From: Eucalyptus grandis
Taxonomy: Eukaryota; Streptophyta; Magnoliopsida; Myrtales; Myrtaceae
Assembly (NCBI RefSeq): GCF_016545825.1
Contig: NC_052614.1
Location: forward strand, 41,448,072-41,512,071
Reading direction: 5' to 3'
Length of the DNA: 64,000 bases
Position 1 is the stretch's first letter. Every line of letters starts with the position of its first letter. The notes below the pieces were generated by a model, which did not search any database, was not told where the DNA came from, and worked only from the letters and a program-made list of their open reading frames with translations. The position numbers and the translations under genes are program-made. Positions 36,225 through 48,184 of this stretch are shown here, piece after piece.

Positions 36225-36538
36225 GAAAGTTGATGTTCACAGGGATGGAAAAAAGGCTATGTGAACTTTTGTGGCTTAGAAAGCTGATGTTTGAATTGGG
36301 ATTTCCTCCTAGATCCAAGATGAAGCTCTTTTGTGATAGCAAGGCCGAACTGAGCACATTAAGGTTGATTGTCATTTTATTTACTAGAATTAGGATGCAA
36401 AGATAGTTTAATTCCTGTTTATGAGGTCTGAAGATCAACTAATAGATATATTGACAAAAACAGTCTCGACTAGGGCCTTCTACAGCTTACTTGACAAGTT
36501 GGGCATCAGCAACATTTATGCACCAACTTGAGAGGAAG
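36225..36538 (+). pseudogene. Ty1-copia element B, RNase H end
   Basis: Plus-strand frames read RLCELLWLRKLMFELGFPPR, KMKLFCDSKAEL, then RSEDQLIDILTKTVSTRAFY and KLGISNIYAPT, the C-terminal end of copia RNase H. A polypurine tract GAGAGGAAG (36530-36538) ends the internal region. The element is truncated on its left where it meets copia A. Confidence 0.85.
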
Positions 36539-36670
36539 TGTTAGCATGAGCTAATTTGTAGGAGTGATATGTATATACAGTTAATATTTACCCTATATTT
36601 AGCCTAATATGCGATTGTTACCCAAGCAGTATTTGTATATATAGATACTTGATTTTTAGTCAACACATTA
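36539..36670 (+). mobile_element. Ty1-copia element B, 3' LTR (start)
   Basis: The LTR starts TGTTAGCATGAGCTAATTTG directly after the polypurine tract. A TATATATAGATAC stretch lies near 36636. The end may be at AGTCAACA (about 36664), but this is unsure and the LTR may be truncated. Confidence 0.55.
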
Positions 36671-36679
36671 AGTAGGTTA

Positions 36680-39319
36680 AAAATCGAGATCTTGGTTTCC
36701 GATCAAGACGGAGTCCGTTTCTTGGCCAAAAAATGTCATTTTTCATTTATTTATTTTACATTGTTGCTTTTAAGTATTTTCCTATTCATTTTAAAGAAAA
36801 ATTCGAAAAGTCAACCCCCAATCAAAAATTGATTTTTCACCTAAAAAGATGTTATTTAGCTTTAATTTCACTTTTCGCAAGTCAATTTTTCAAAAATCCA
36901 AAGATTTGACTGAAAAAAAAAAAAATCAACTTTTAAAAAGTCAACTAAAAGTTTGACTTTTGATTGAATTGAAAATAATCAAAAATCCACAAATACTTCT
37001 TCTTAGCGTCAATTTTGATTTGTTTGTTGAAAATTTCATAAAATTCGATTAAGAACCTTATTTTTCAATTTTTGGTTTTAGGTTTTAAATAGACCAAAAA
37101 TTAAATTATTTTTATTTTTTTCATAATTAGGTATAGTTCCTTCCATGACATTTGGTCTAGGGACTATTTTAAATCCACTCGTGTATTCAATTTCATGAAT
37201 TATCACATCGAAAGGCGATTTATCATTTTAAGCCCTAATTATAAGGTGAAAATCGATTCTCCATAATTTACAAATGGACAATTGTTTTTCACTCGTTTTC
37301 TTAAAGTACATCCAAATCCGGGGTCGATTTTGAGAAATTCACATTAGAACTTCTTGATTTTAGGGATTTCACTCTCTAGAAAGTGAGAAAACCAAGCCAT
37401 CGAGCTTCAATCGAAGAAATGTAGGTTGACCCATTTAAAACTAGGGTTCAATTGCATGAATCTTGGTCCAATTTTAATATTAGATCCCAATTCATTTTTT
37501 ACCTAAGTTTTGACACTTCAATCCAAGCTCAATTTAAATTTATTAGATGATCTTATACATGGGTAATTAGTTAAATAGGTCTATTGTAGCATTAATTGAA
37601 TTGAATTTTAATTAATTTGCAATTTTGGCCATAAACTTGCACAATTGCTCATTTTAGCCCTTAAGGTTTGATTTCATGTACCCATGGTTTTGATCTTGAT
37701 TTCATGTACCCATGGTTTTGATCCATTGTTTTTTACGATAATCACTCCATTAGTTCAATGGAGAATCCATAAATTACGTTTACAAAATTTAATTGGTTTA
37801 ATTAAATCAAAACCGGATAATTTCCCCTCAAAATGTGCAAGTTTTCTCCTCAATTTGGTCATTGAGGGATAAATTGCATAAAATTTGAACTCACAAGGGC
37901 TACAAATGTGTGAACCAACAAGAATCGGTCAAAATCAATCAAGAATTGGTCTAATCGATCCGACCAGCCGTACGCTAGGTAGGCTAGTTCGGCCCCTTGC
38001 CAGTTAGTTCTGGACCTTCGGTGACTGGTTCCTGGATCCTTACCATGTCAATTTCACTCTTATGCCCTCATTTTCTCATGATTTTGCAAATTGACCCTCC
38101 GATTTTATGAATTTGTAATTTGACCCATAATTAGACCCTTAAGCATAATTCTCGTTTTAAACTCAAAATTTCATAAATCGAATCTATCCGATCAGTTGCC
38201 CGACAATTCTTAATATTGATTAACCCTTTAAAATCTTGATAGATTAATTTTTTGACCATCAGATCGAACTGATGACTAGGATCGACTGATTTGGGGTTAA
38301 TATAAATAGGATTTTTCCTCCAAATATAGGAGGGCTCATTTTCTACATATTTTCTCTCACTAAATAGTTTTTCTCTCTCTCACTCTTGAATCACTCCTTT
38401 CCTTCCATCCTTCTCTCACGGTCTGACACTCCCCCACCATCGCACCTTGCCGCCGTTTGCTAGAGCTCCTTTGGTGGCGCACCTGCATCCCTCAGCCTCT
38501 ACGTCGCCTGTTTGTCCCCGTCATGGTTGCTGCACTCGCCGATGATCACTGGATCGACCTTGGATGGGCTGATCGCTTCCTCGGATAAAGACCAATGCCG
38601 ATGTGAGTCTTCCCTACAGCAATTTTGATTGCCAAACCGGCGATCGATTATGATTACTTGGACCTCCAACCACCTCAACTCCCTCTGTTAGGTTGTATTC
38701 AAAGTCCAAGTGGTTGGAGTGTGGCTGGGTACCCTTCGTTAAGGCTTCAATCAGATGATCCTCCTCGAACGATCTAAATCGATTGGATTTGGATTGGTTT
38801 TTGGTTCTTGAAGCGAACCGGTGTTGTTTGCTACACTTTGGTTTGATCGGACCATTCCGATCTTTCTCTAGGTGAAGTCCCGCAGACCTCATCGAAAAGC
38901 AACATAAAAAGGTCTGGTGGTTGTTTCTTCCCTAACATGCGTGAAGATCGACCTATTTGGATCGATTCTGTTGTGGAGGTGAACATGCCAGCCTTAAGGT
39001 GATTCTTTGCCATCCCGATGTATCCATTAGAGGTTTGATCAAGCTTTGGCGATCATTCCATCCTCCAATTACGTCAAAATCGGTGAAACCACGCAAAAGA
39101 TAACAATATCAAACTCAAATCCGGTGAAGTGAGGTTTGAATAGCTAACCGGGGCTAGGATTTGCACTAGGGACTATATGAATGGTTAGATATATTGTGGA
39201 TAGGTTTGATTAATGATTTGTTGAGATTGAATGTGGATCAAAGATGATTTGTGATTCTTGGACGTCGCAACTAAACGACTGTTGAGGGATGTTCGCACGC
39301 TAGAGAGTTTAGGGCGTGA
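36680..39319 (+). mobile_element. Related giant LTR, opposite orientation (left end unsure)
   Basis: The right end, read backwards, is TGTCACGCCCTAAACTCTCT then AGCGTGCGAACATCCCTCA, clearly homologous to the left end of the element at 40501. The layout also matches: AT-rich U3, TATAAATAGG at about 38304, a CT-rich leader (38350-38410), a GC-rich block and a TGTGAGTCTTCC donor-like site near 38599. The AT-rich part (36700-38280) does not match the other two copies, and I cannot place the left end, so this is a related subfamily or a truncated copy. Confidence 0.45.
38302..38311 (+). promoter_or_regulatory. TATA box candidate in giant LTR
   Basis: TATAAATAGG occurs about 30 bases before a CTCC-rich stretch and the pyrimidine-rich leader. 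It is the best core-promoter match in this LTR, and its use is inferred only. Confidence 0.4.
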
Positions 39320-40500
39320 CAAAATTGGACAGCTTTTTGGTAAATGCATCAAGTGTAGGGTTGCCACGAGCGAGATGGAGATGCATAGCGGGCTTATTTC
39401 CTTCCTGACCATGAAATTTCCACTCAAGAAGAGTGTTTGATATCCATAGCGGGCCAGTTTCCTTCCTGACCACTCAAAAAATTTTATGTAGAAAAGTTGT
39501 CTAAAATGGTATTAGAGTACGAGTGAAACATTCGAATCCTTATTCTAGCTTGCTCCAGACGCCCCCCACAATCATATTCGAAAGTAGAAAGAAGCAAACA
39601 ACACGCTCATTATCATGAATCGCTAGACGTCCTAATGAGTTAGTGAAAAATGCTAGAAGATATGCTCCAGAATCCCGGCAAAGTACAGCCTAAGTGCCTA
39701 AACTTGGCATGAAGGGACATTTAAGTGCCAAAAGTTAGGAAAGTGACACTTAAGTGCCTTCTCCGGCGAACCTCACTGGAAATCCTACGTGGCAATTTTT
39801 TATTATTTTTTTGTCTACGTGGCTCGCCGGAATGCTGACTCAACAAAAAAAGAGAGGTAAAAACGACGTCGTTTTTGAGCAAATTTGTCGGGAAGGGCCG
39901 GTGACAATGAGGGGGGTGTTGGCCGGGGTTGCCGGTCCCTGGTCAAGGGCCGTGACCCCCGCCAACCCTCTCCCATCCGTCGCCGCCCCTTCCCGGCAGA
40001 GGCGACGAGGGCCTGCAAGCCTTTGCCGCCGATCAACCAAGGGCCGGCAACCTCGGCAAATCTTGCCCCTTCGTCACTGCCCCTTCCTAGTGATGGCGGG
40101 GGATGCGACGAGGGCCTGCGAGCCCTCGTTGGATCTAGGTGAGGGCTTGCAGCCCCTCACTGCAAATCGGCTGTGGCCAGCAACCTCGGCCAACCCTCCC
40201 CCCTCCTTCGCCGCGCCTTCCTAGCGGTGGCAAGGGCTCAGCCCTCAGCCGATATTAGTATTTTTATTTTTTAAATGTTTTTAATAAATTTAGTTTTAAA
40301 TTAAATTATATTAATTTTTATATTAATTTTTTTATCATATCGTAGACAAAACAACGTCACTTTTGTATTTTCTAGCCACATCAGCATGCAAAACGATATC
40401 GTTTTGCACTTAACTCGCTAAAAATTGCCACATCAACATTTTGGCCAGATTGGTACTTAAGTGATTCATTTTGCTCCAATTTTGGCACTTAAGTGTCTGT

Positions 40501-43500
40501 CACGCCCCAAATCTCGAGCGTGCGCACATCCCTCGGTGGTCGATAGAAATTTGCGACGTTCCCAGGACGCCTCGCTGACCCTTTTCTTTTTATTACACAT
40601 GCGGAAGCAAATTAACTAATCCCTAACAACAACATACATGAGATAGAAAAGCAGGACAACCAATATCAAATCAAATACACTTTTATAGACACTTCAAGCT
40701 TATACAGAAGGTCTATGTCATAAAGAACTATTGAGCCGCTTATGCTCCTGACCCTTTCGCTTCAAGCTCCTGGCTCTTCACACTAGAGACCTGAAAATGG
40801 TTATTCAATAACCAGTGAGATATAAATCTCAGCAAGTTCCACCCTTAAGCCCCGGTTAGTACACCAACTCAACTCGGGGTATCTATCCAGAACTACCCCA
40901 CCACAAGCAACAACCAACAATCAATTCGCATACAACCTTACCTGGTATGCCATACCCTGCACGATATCACTCAGCATGATACACACAAAACACATGGCCA
41001 TTAGCTGATACATTTCATCAATCACATACGAGTCGCGTCACAAGCAATCTCACCTGGCCATTGCCACACTCTACACGTTATCGATTCATGCGTGTGTGCC
41101 ATAAACGATGTGATTCACTCACTCATATAATTAATGCATATAACAATTTCACACATCAATGCATCGATTCAGATTGAGCTATCGATCAATCGACTCAGTC
41201 GATTACATGTCAACTTGACCTTGCCTTGGTCGCTTAATTGATACCGTACATTTCTCTCATGATGAAATATCTAGTCGTCAAGCCTACATGCATTCTTCAA
41301 GACGACATACTTATTCATTGAGCCCACGTGCATTCTCCAAGGTGATGCATCGGGTCACCGAGCCCACGTGTCTCTTTAAGATGCCATACTAAATCAGTGA
41401 GCCCATGTGCATTCTCCAAGGCGATGCATCAAGTCACCGAGCCCACGTGTCTCTTTAAGATGCCAAATATACTCATTGAGACCACATGCATTCTCCGAGG
41501 TAATGCATCAAATTACCGAGCCCACGTGCCTCTTTCAAGATGCCATACTTAATCACTGAGCTCACGTGCACTCTCCCAGGTGATAGACCAACTCACCGAG
41601 CCCACATGCCTTCTCCGAGGTGATGTATAACCTACCATGGATCCACTATGCACATTTTTGGCGTTGCAAACCGACGCCCGGTATTTTCTAATTAAAATAC
41701 CTATATTCACAATCATCACACAATTACACAAATCATCACTCAATTCATGTGGATGCCCATGCATTTACACATCCATTCACTTCATAAAATCAACATACAT
41801 GAATTTTAGACACTTTTCGCATTCTGGATGAACAGTGCACGTGAACAGTACTCTGTGAACAGTAATCGTGAACGGTGTCGAATGAACAGTAATTCCCAGA
41901 ATTTAATAAATAATAAATTATATTCAGAAATCATTAAAACAATGATTAAATTAAGGAAACCAATCAATTAAGATAAACATGCTTAATTAACCACATAAGC
42001 ATCATTAAGCTAATAAAGTAAAATTAAGCTAAACTAATTTTAGCCATTAATCAAACCACCTATCTTAGGACTAATACAAATGAATTAAAATCATTTAAAC
42101 TATAATTAAATCTAACTAAACCAACCCTAAGCAAGTTTAGGCACTAATCGAAGGATTAGAAGCTAAACTCACCCGTTAAGCGGGCCGGAGACACCGATGT
42201 GGCGGCGACGACGGTGGACGCACCCGGGACCTCAACAACGATGATCCAAGGCAGTCCCAAGCTCAACACAGCAACCACAGCTCGGACTCCCACTGAAAAC
42301 ACTGAAAAACAGCCCTGCCGGAGGAGAAATTGAGTTGAACGGCTTGGCCGGAGCTCCGGCGAGGGGTTTGGCCGGCAACCGGTGACACCTGGGGGTCTTG
42401 GGGTCTTGCTGGAGGTTGGGATGGGCAAAGGAAGGGCCGGAATGGGAGAAAAATGGCCGAAAACGCGAAACAGTGCAGGCTGCAGGCGGACCGACGGACC
42501 GGCGACCGGTTCCTTCACGGCGGCGCCCAGGCCGGCCGGAGGCTCTGTTCAAGACAAAATTGGGCTCGTTGGAACGTTCTGTCTCTCCCGGTCACGGTGA
42601 TAGGTGGCTCGTTGGCTGATTCATCTGGTAAGACCACTTTTGACTCGATTCTTCACCGAAGGGTCAGCTGGAGCAGAAACTGGAGAGAGGGAAAACGAGG
42701 AAGAGAGGAGCTCGTCCGCTTGGAGGCCGAATGGGGGAGAGAGAGAGATGTGAGGGCTGGTGTCACACCTCATTAAGGCCATTAAATGGCCACTTCAATT
42801 CTCCATACAAAGTGACATCATCTTCTCTCTCTTCCTTTGCCTTATCCACATGCTTTTAGGGGCATTTAGGTCATTTCCACATTGCACAAATTAGTCATCT
42901 GACCTTGGGCTGAAATTGGTGGATGGGCCTAAGGATTGGGCTTGGCCATGAATAGGAATGGGCTTGGGAATTGGATGGGCTTGAAATGGCCAAGAATTGG
43001 CCCATGGGCTTAGAAGATGAATAGTTGGTTTGGCCCAATGGGCTCATTTGCTTGACTTAGGCCCATTTGGTGGCTGTTCCAACTTAGGCCTAAGGCCCAC
43101 ACTAGCTTGGCTCGGCCTACTTCCTCACGGGCTTGCTTCCTCGGTCCGAAAATCCCTTTTTCAATTGCTCGGCTTCACTAGCTCTGTCGACTGTCTGAAG
43201 TAGCTTCATCCAAAGTCCGTCCCGGACAATCCCGATAATTCGAAGTCCAATCCTAAGTTCTCTTGCCATGTCAATTTCGCCAAATGCCATTTTGGTAACA
43301 ATGCAGATTGACGGGTGGCTTTGAGGATTCACTCGTGACCGACTCATGCCAAACCACGTTCAAGACATCTCGACACATGGACGTCATTGACTGCATGAAA
43401 TTACGGAGGATAGATTCTTATTTCAAAGTATACGATTACTGAGAATCGACATAGGGTCGTTCGTGGATTTGATAACAGTAAACGGAATCACCCATCGTTC

Positions 43501-43761
43501 TATTATGTTTTGTCCGCGAATCAACTTTTAGTTGTCCTTAGAATCGGCCTGCCTATCTATAGGATCATCCTCACGCAAGTCTCACGATCAAGTCGTTTTC
43601 CTGTGTCGAGTCCTTTAGTCGCACGAGTTTTGTTCTCATTAGCCTTTCCCCTCAAGGTCGTATCTCAGGAGTGATCAATTCTGAGTGAGATCAACCAACA
43701 ATGCATTGACGAAATTCACTTTCACTCGTCCCTCAAAGGGTTCAAATTTCAGGATGTCACA
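40501..43761 (-). mobile_element. Giant solo LTR with 5-base target duplication (copy 2)
   Basis: It begins TGTCACGCCCCAAATCTCGA and ends CAAATTTCAGGATGTCACA, a TG...CA body of 3261 bases. The flanking bases are GTGTC on both sides (40496-40500 and 43762-43766), an exact target duplication. There is no gag-pol, primer site or second LTR, so this is a solo LTR left by recombination. Superfamily is probably Ty3-gypsy (inferred from LTR size and ends). Minus-strand transcription is suggested by a CT-rich leader (about 42740-42620), a GC-rich block with long frames (42156-42552) and a donor-like GGGTGAGTTTAG at about 42172. It also holds a 40-base tandem array. Confidence 0.85.
41280..41637. repeat. 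39-40-base tandem array with G-box cores
   Basis: Nine monomers start near 41280, 41320, 41360, 41399, 41439, 41478, 41518, 41558 and 41598. Each opens GAGCCCACGTG or a variant. Two types alternate over much of the array (GCATTCTCCAAGG.GATGCAT and TCTCTTTAAGATGCCATA), giving a 79-base higher-order unit. The palindrome CACGTG is intact in five monomers. The array is inside the solo LTR and not obvious in copy 1. Confidence 0.9.
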
Positions 43762-44084
43762 GTGTCACTTTCCTAACTTTTGGTACTTAAGTATCCCTCC
43801 ATGCCAATTTTTGGCACTCCAGGTGTCCGGCACTCTCGAGAATTCATTTCTAATTATGATTGTGCACTAAATCAATTAGGGATTAGATTGAGATCGAGAT
43901 TTATTAGATTAAGATCAAGTTTGATTTGTAGAATATAAAGTTGCCATTTATTGTGTACATCTTGTACTATATTTATAAAGCCTTGTACATTCAGGAAGAT
44001 TGAAGAAATACAAATTTTTTTCCCTAAATCACTCCTCTCCAATCCCATTCTTCTCTATTTCTTCTACTTTCTTACTTCTTTTTG

Positions 44085-44097
44085 TGGTATTAGAGCC
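44085..44097 (+). promoter_or_regulatory. Copia element C primer binding site
   Basis: TGGTATTAGAGCC is the tRNA-Met-complementary primer site of plant copia elements with one change from TGGTATCAGAGC. It follows a CT-rich stretch that would be the LTR end (about 43860-44084). The LTR's own start was not resolved. Confidence 0.6.
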
Positions 44098-47000
44098 TCC
44101 AAGCTCCTAATTTAGCTTATGCTTTGATTGCCTTCCAAGGAACTCTAACTTGCAAAATAGAGTTATTCCTTTAGCATAGGAATCAATTTATTGAAAAGGA
44201 AGAAGAAACAAGCGAATTCTTTTTTACCATGATCAACCCACATGACTTATCTTCTACTTCTTTCGACCAACTTTCAAGTGAAATCATGCCCGCTGCCTAA
44301 AAAACGCAAGATTCAGCTATGAAATTCCCGGCAACCCAACAAAGCTCACTCAGGCCCAACACATGCAATGGCAGCCCATCTAGGCTCAGTTTAATCTAGG
44401 GCAGCCCATTCTGGGCCAACCCATCGTGGGCCATCCTTACCGGTGGGTACCTTATCCATAGTACCTTGGGCCAAGTCCAAATCCATCGTTGCCTGGAGTC
44501 CAAAGCTACCCAAGCCATGCCCAAATCGATGAAACCCACCAACTAGAAGTGGGGCAAACCCAACCATCAAGTCAGATCAAGAGCAAATGGGCGGGTTAGG
44601 AGAACTAGGTATGGGAGAAATCCCTACTCGGAATTTTTCAATGCAGGTCATGGAGTTAGGTCAAGCAATTCGGGTATAGGGACAAATCCCTATCCAAGTT
44701 TTATGCTAAGGTTTTTGCCTTTTCTAGTTCGTCACTGGCTGTCTAGAGCTCAGCGACCCCTTGTACATGTCGATTGACGACGAACCAAAATTGCGACTCA
44801 TTAGTTTGCAATTGACCAAGCTAGAGAACTATTCCAGGTGGTCACAGGACTTCCGACGCGCGCTCATGACAAAGGACAAAGACGGTTTTGTCAACGGAAC
44901 CATCTCAATCCCCTCCGACGAATACTCGGCACAACATTGGAGAAAGTGCAATCAACTTGTCTGAACATGGATCGGTTACTGCATATCTCTAGAAGTCGTT
45001 GCCAATCTCCCACCAATGGAGTACTTGAAGAGCATGTGGGAAAATATCAAACAAATGTACAAAAAATTAGATCAAGCGAAAATTTTCTCTCTCATGCAGG
45101 AACTTAGCGAACTCAAGTATGGAAATATGATAGTCATGGCCTATTTCAACAAGCTATCATCACTTCAGAATGATCTTGAAGCTGTAGAGGAGAAACTTAA
45201 GGGCCCAAAAGGAACCCTAGCGCAGTACATATCCATAAAGGAAATGGAAAAGACCACCCGATTTCTCCAAATTTTGAACAAATCTTAATCTTATGTTTAC
45301 AGATCTTGGCCATGGATCTGATGCCAACTCTCAGGTGAATCTTCCAGTTGGTTGTTTAGGAAGAGAGCTAATGGCTTGCGACGCCAAAGTACACAAAAGG
45401 AGGCTAGAGAATTGTGCTCACAACCCACGGCAAACGAAGAGAGCCAGGCATCAAAACCCTAGCCTAGGAGAGAGAGCATCGATAGGGCTAGGGTTCCATG
45501 GAGATCCCTTAAAAGGAAAGGAACGAACGGCTTGCGGGAGGCTAATTCTTTAATTGAATTGGACGGTAGGCGTGATCCCATGATTAAGACATCCAACAAA
45601 CAAGTTTTTTCCATGTTGTCCAAGCATTTTGGACAAAATTAAAAAGAGAAAGGTAAATTATATTGTGAATACTACAAATGTCCACACCAAACAATTGACA
45701 ATTGTTAGAAGTTGCATGGAGAGCCTAGAGAAAAAGGAAAAAGGAAGGAATTTTTTGCAGCTTACCAAGTCACTGAACCCACTGGACCAAATGTTGATCG
45801 ACCCATTACATATGGGCGATATCAATAAGTGATGCAAGCATTATAGAAATTGGATACTTCCAACAAGGGAGGAAGTTTTTCAGGTATATCTCACTGTTTG
45901 ATGAATACTATTTCAAGAAAGGCATGGATAATTGACTCAGGATCGAGTGATCACATCATTTGTGAAAAAGGATTTTTTTTTTCGAATATGCATAGGAAAC
46001 TAAACCTTCCTATTTTTGTGCAATTACCTAATGGAAACATTACTCATGTTACAGTAACAAGCATAGTTAGACTTCATCCCCAAATCACCCTTCAAAATAT
46101 CCTTTATGTCTCAGAATTTCAATTTAACCTCATCTCTGTGTCCAAAGTTTGCAAGGAAAATTCCTATCGAATGTTCTTTGATACTGACACTTGCTTCTTT
46201 CAGGCCCTTTTTACTAGTAGACTGATGGGCTTGGGTAGTCTTTTCGAAGGGCTATTTTTTTGGACCAGTTTCCCAATTGATTTTGATTTGTCATCTATTT
46301 CCTTGAATAAAATATCATTGTGTAATACAATTGCCAATAACAAGGATTTTCTTATGCATTCAAGAATAGGTTATAATAGTTCCTTTCCTTATTCTCATTG
46401 TCATATTTGCCCTTTTACAAAATAGTTGCGTACTCCCTTTCCTTCTAGCGAAACACATGCTGGTTACATTTTTTCATTAATTCATGTGGATGTTTAAGGG
46501 CCTTACCACACATCACATCATGATGGATCACGCTACTTTCTTATAATTGTGGACGATTACTCTTGTGCCATGTGGGTCTTTCTAATGCAATAAAAAAGCC
46601 AAGTTTTCTCCCATTTAAAGACATACATCACCTTGTCTAAGAATCAGTTTGGAAAATATGTTTAGCAAATCCGCACTGTGCTATGCTTTTCTCGACTCAT
46701 GGCATTCTCCATGAAAGTTCATGCATTTATACCCCACAACAAAAAATGCGGCAGTGGAATGTAAAATCGCCATCTTCTAGGGATCTATTCTAAAGAAATA
46801 TTGGGGAGATTGTATTGTCACTACAGCATATCTTATCCACCGTATGCCTACTTGGATACTGGATGGAAGAGCCTCATTCGAACTACTTTTTAGGAAGAAA
46901 CCTACATTGGATCATTTAAAGGTTTTCGGCTTATGCTACATTGCTATAATGGACCCTTGAGACAAGAGGGGTCCCCATGCTCGATGATGTATATTCATGG

Positions 47001-47933
47001 GATATCCCAACTTACAAAGGGATATTGAGTTCTTGATCCATTGACGGGGGAATTCTTTGTTAGCAGAGATGTCATTTTTCATGAAGATGTCTTCCCATTT
47101 CGAGAAGAAGAATCCTCAAATCAAAGTTTAGGCATCATGAACAATCCTTACCATCCTTTATTTGAGGAATATTTACACCTTAAATATGTTCCAACAACAC
47201 TTCTAGAAAAGATCATTCCTCCAGCAATAACTCCAACTTATTATGAGAATTCTCCCTCGAAAGATGTCATAGAACCTATGCCTAAAGATATGCCTAATGC
47301 ATAAGGTACTCCTAATGTCTCATCAAAACTCATCACTGAGGAAGCATCAACATCAACATCCTCTCCTCCACCACGAGTGGATCCTCCATGACATTCCAGC
47401 CGTGCTACACGACTACCAACATGGACAAAGGAGTATGTATGCGCTTCACTCAATTCACCAAGTATTCACTATCTGATCTCTTCTTATGTCTCTTTCCATA
47501 AACTTTCACTGGAGCATAAATGCTACATTAGTCGCATATCGGAAGAAAGGGAATTGTCTAGTTATGATGAGGCATCCAGTGATCCATAATGGCAGAAGGC
47601 TATGGTGGTAGAATTACATGTGTTAATTGACAACCAAACTTGGGATCTCGGGTTACCCTACCTCTAAACAAAGCCAATTGGATGCAAGTGGGTGTATAAA
47701 ACAAAGAATCATCTTGACGGGTCCATTGAAAGTTATAAGGCTTGTTAGGTGGCTAAAGGGTTTACTTAACAATAAGGTTTTGATTATCACGAGACTTTAT
47801 CTCCCGTGACTAAAGATGTCACAATTCGTTCATTCTTATCAATTGCAGCTATCCATGATTGGCCGTTACATCAAATGGACATGCATAATGCATTTCTTCA
47901 TGGCGATCTGGATGAAGAGATTTACATGGAAAT
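44098..47933 (+). pseudogene. Ty1-copia element C, gag to RT N-terminus
   Basis: Plus-strand pieces in order: gag (44761-45288) with LTKLENYSRWSQDFRRAL and MEYLKSMWENIKQMYKKLDQ; a CEYC-type region near 45650; protease (45850-46130) with KAWIIDSGSSDHIICEKG (catalytic DSGS); pre-integrase near 46355 (HSRIGYNS, HCHICPFTK); integrase (46440-47040) with SRYFLIIVDDYSCAMWVFLM; a linker with EFFVSRDVIFHEDVFP; and RT from 47590 with IGCKWVYKTK and [20 protein letters not shown]. Many stops and frameshifts. RT is interrupted at 47933 by a compact copia derivative and resumes at 49823. Confidence 0.85.
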
Positions 47934-48184
47934 TGTTAAGTTACTTTAATTGAGTTTCCTTTATTATTAGAGTTTTATTTCCTTTTTTTACTTACATAAG
48001 GGTATTATTGTCATATACGGTTTATATTCAATATAAATATAACGGGTGTAGGGTTTCATTACTACAAAAATCCACAGCCCCTCTTTCTTTCTTTTTACGT
48101 TCTCCTTCTCTTCTTCTCTATTCCTTCTCTCTTCTTCTTTCTCTCTTACTATTCGCTGCGGGTTCTCTAATCAGCTTTGTGACA
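47934..48184 (+). repeat. 5' LTR of compact copia derivative
   Basis: Starts TGTTAAGTTACTTTAATTGA and ends CAGCTTTGTGACA. It has a long CTT-rich 3' half. Confidence 0.9.

Larger units (their letters stand above)
39685..43835. mobile_element. TIR element (MULE/MITE-like) split by a solo LTR
   Basis: Left end AAGTGCCTAAACTTGGCATG with AAGTGCCAAAAGTTAGGAAA downstream; right end (reversed) AGTGCCAAAAATTGGCATGG with AAGTACCAAAAGTTAGGAAA. The inverted repeats are about 70 bases. Without the 3.26 kb LTR inserted at 40500 the element is about 0.9 kb. Its core (39880-40240) is strongly GC-rich with repeated GACGAGGGCCTGC words, giving spurious frames on both strands (39754-40224 plus, for example). 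There is no transposase. The long TIRs suggest a Mutator-like origin, but the target duplication was not resolved. Confidence 0.7.

Noticed and set aside
39754..40224. Open frame of 156 residues, plus strand
   Set aside because: It lies in the GC-rich core of a TIR element, several long frames overlap on both strands, and the peptide is Pro/Arg/Ala-rich with no domain. High GC removes stop codons by chance.
41280..41637. CRISPR-like array
   Set aside because: The 40-base units are contiguous with no unique spacers, the genome is a plant, and the array lies in an LTR.
42156..42776. Overlapping frames of 106-120 residues on both strands
   Set aside because: Same GC-rich LTR block. Both strands are open and no motif is conserved between copies.
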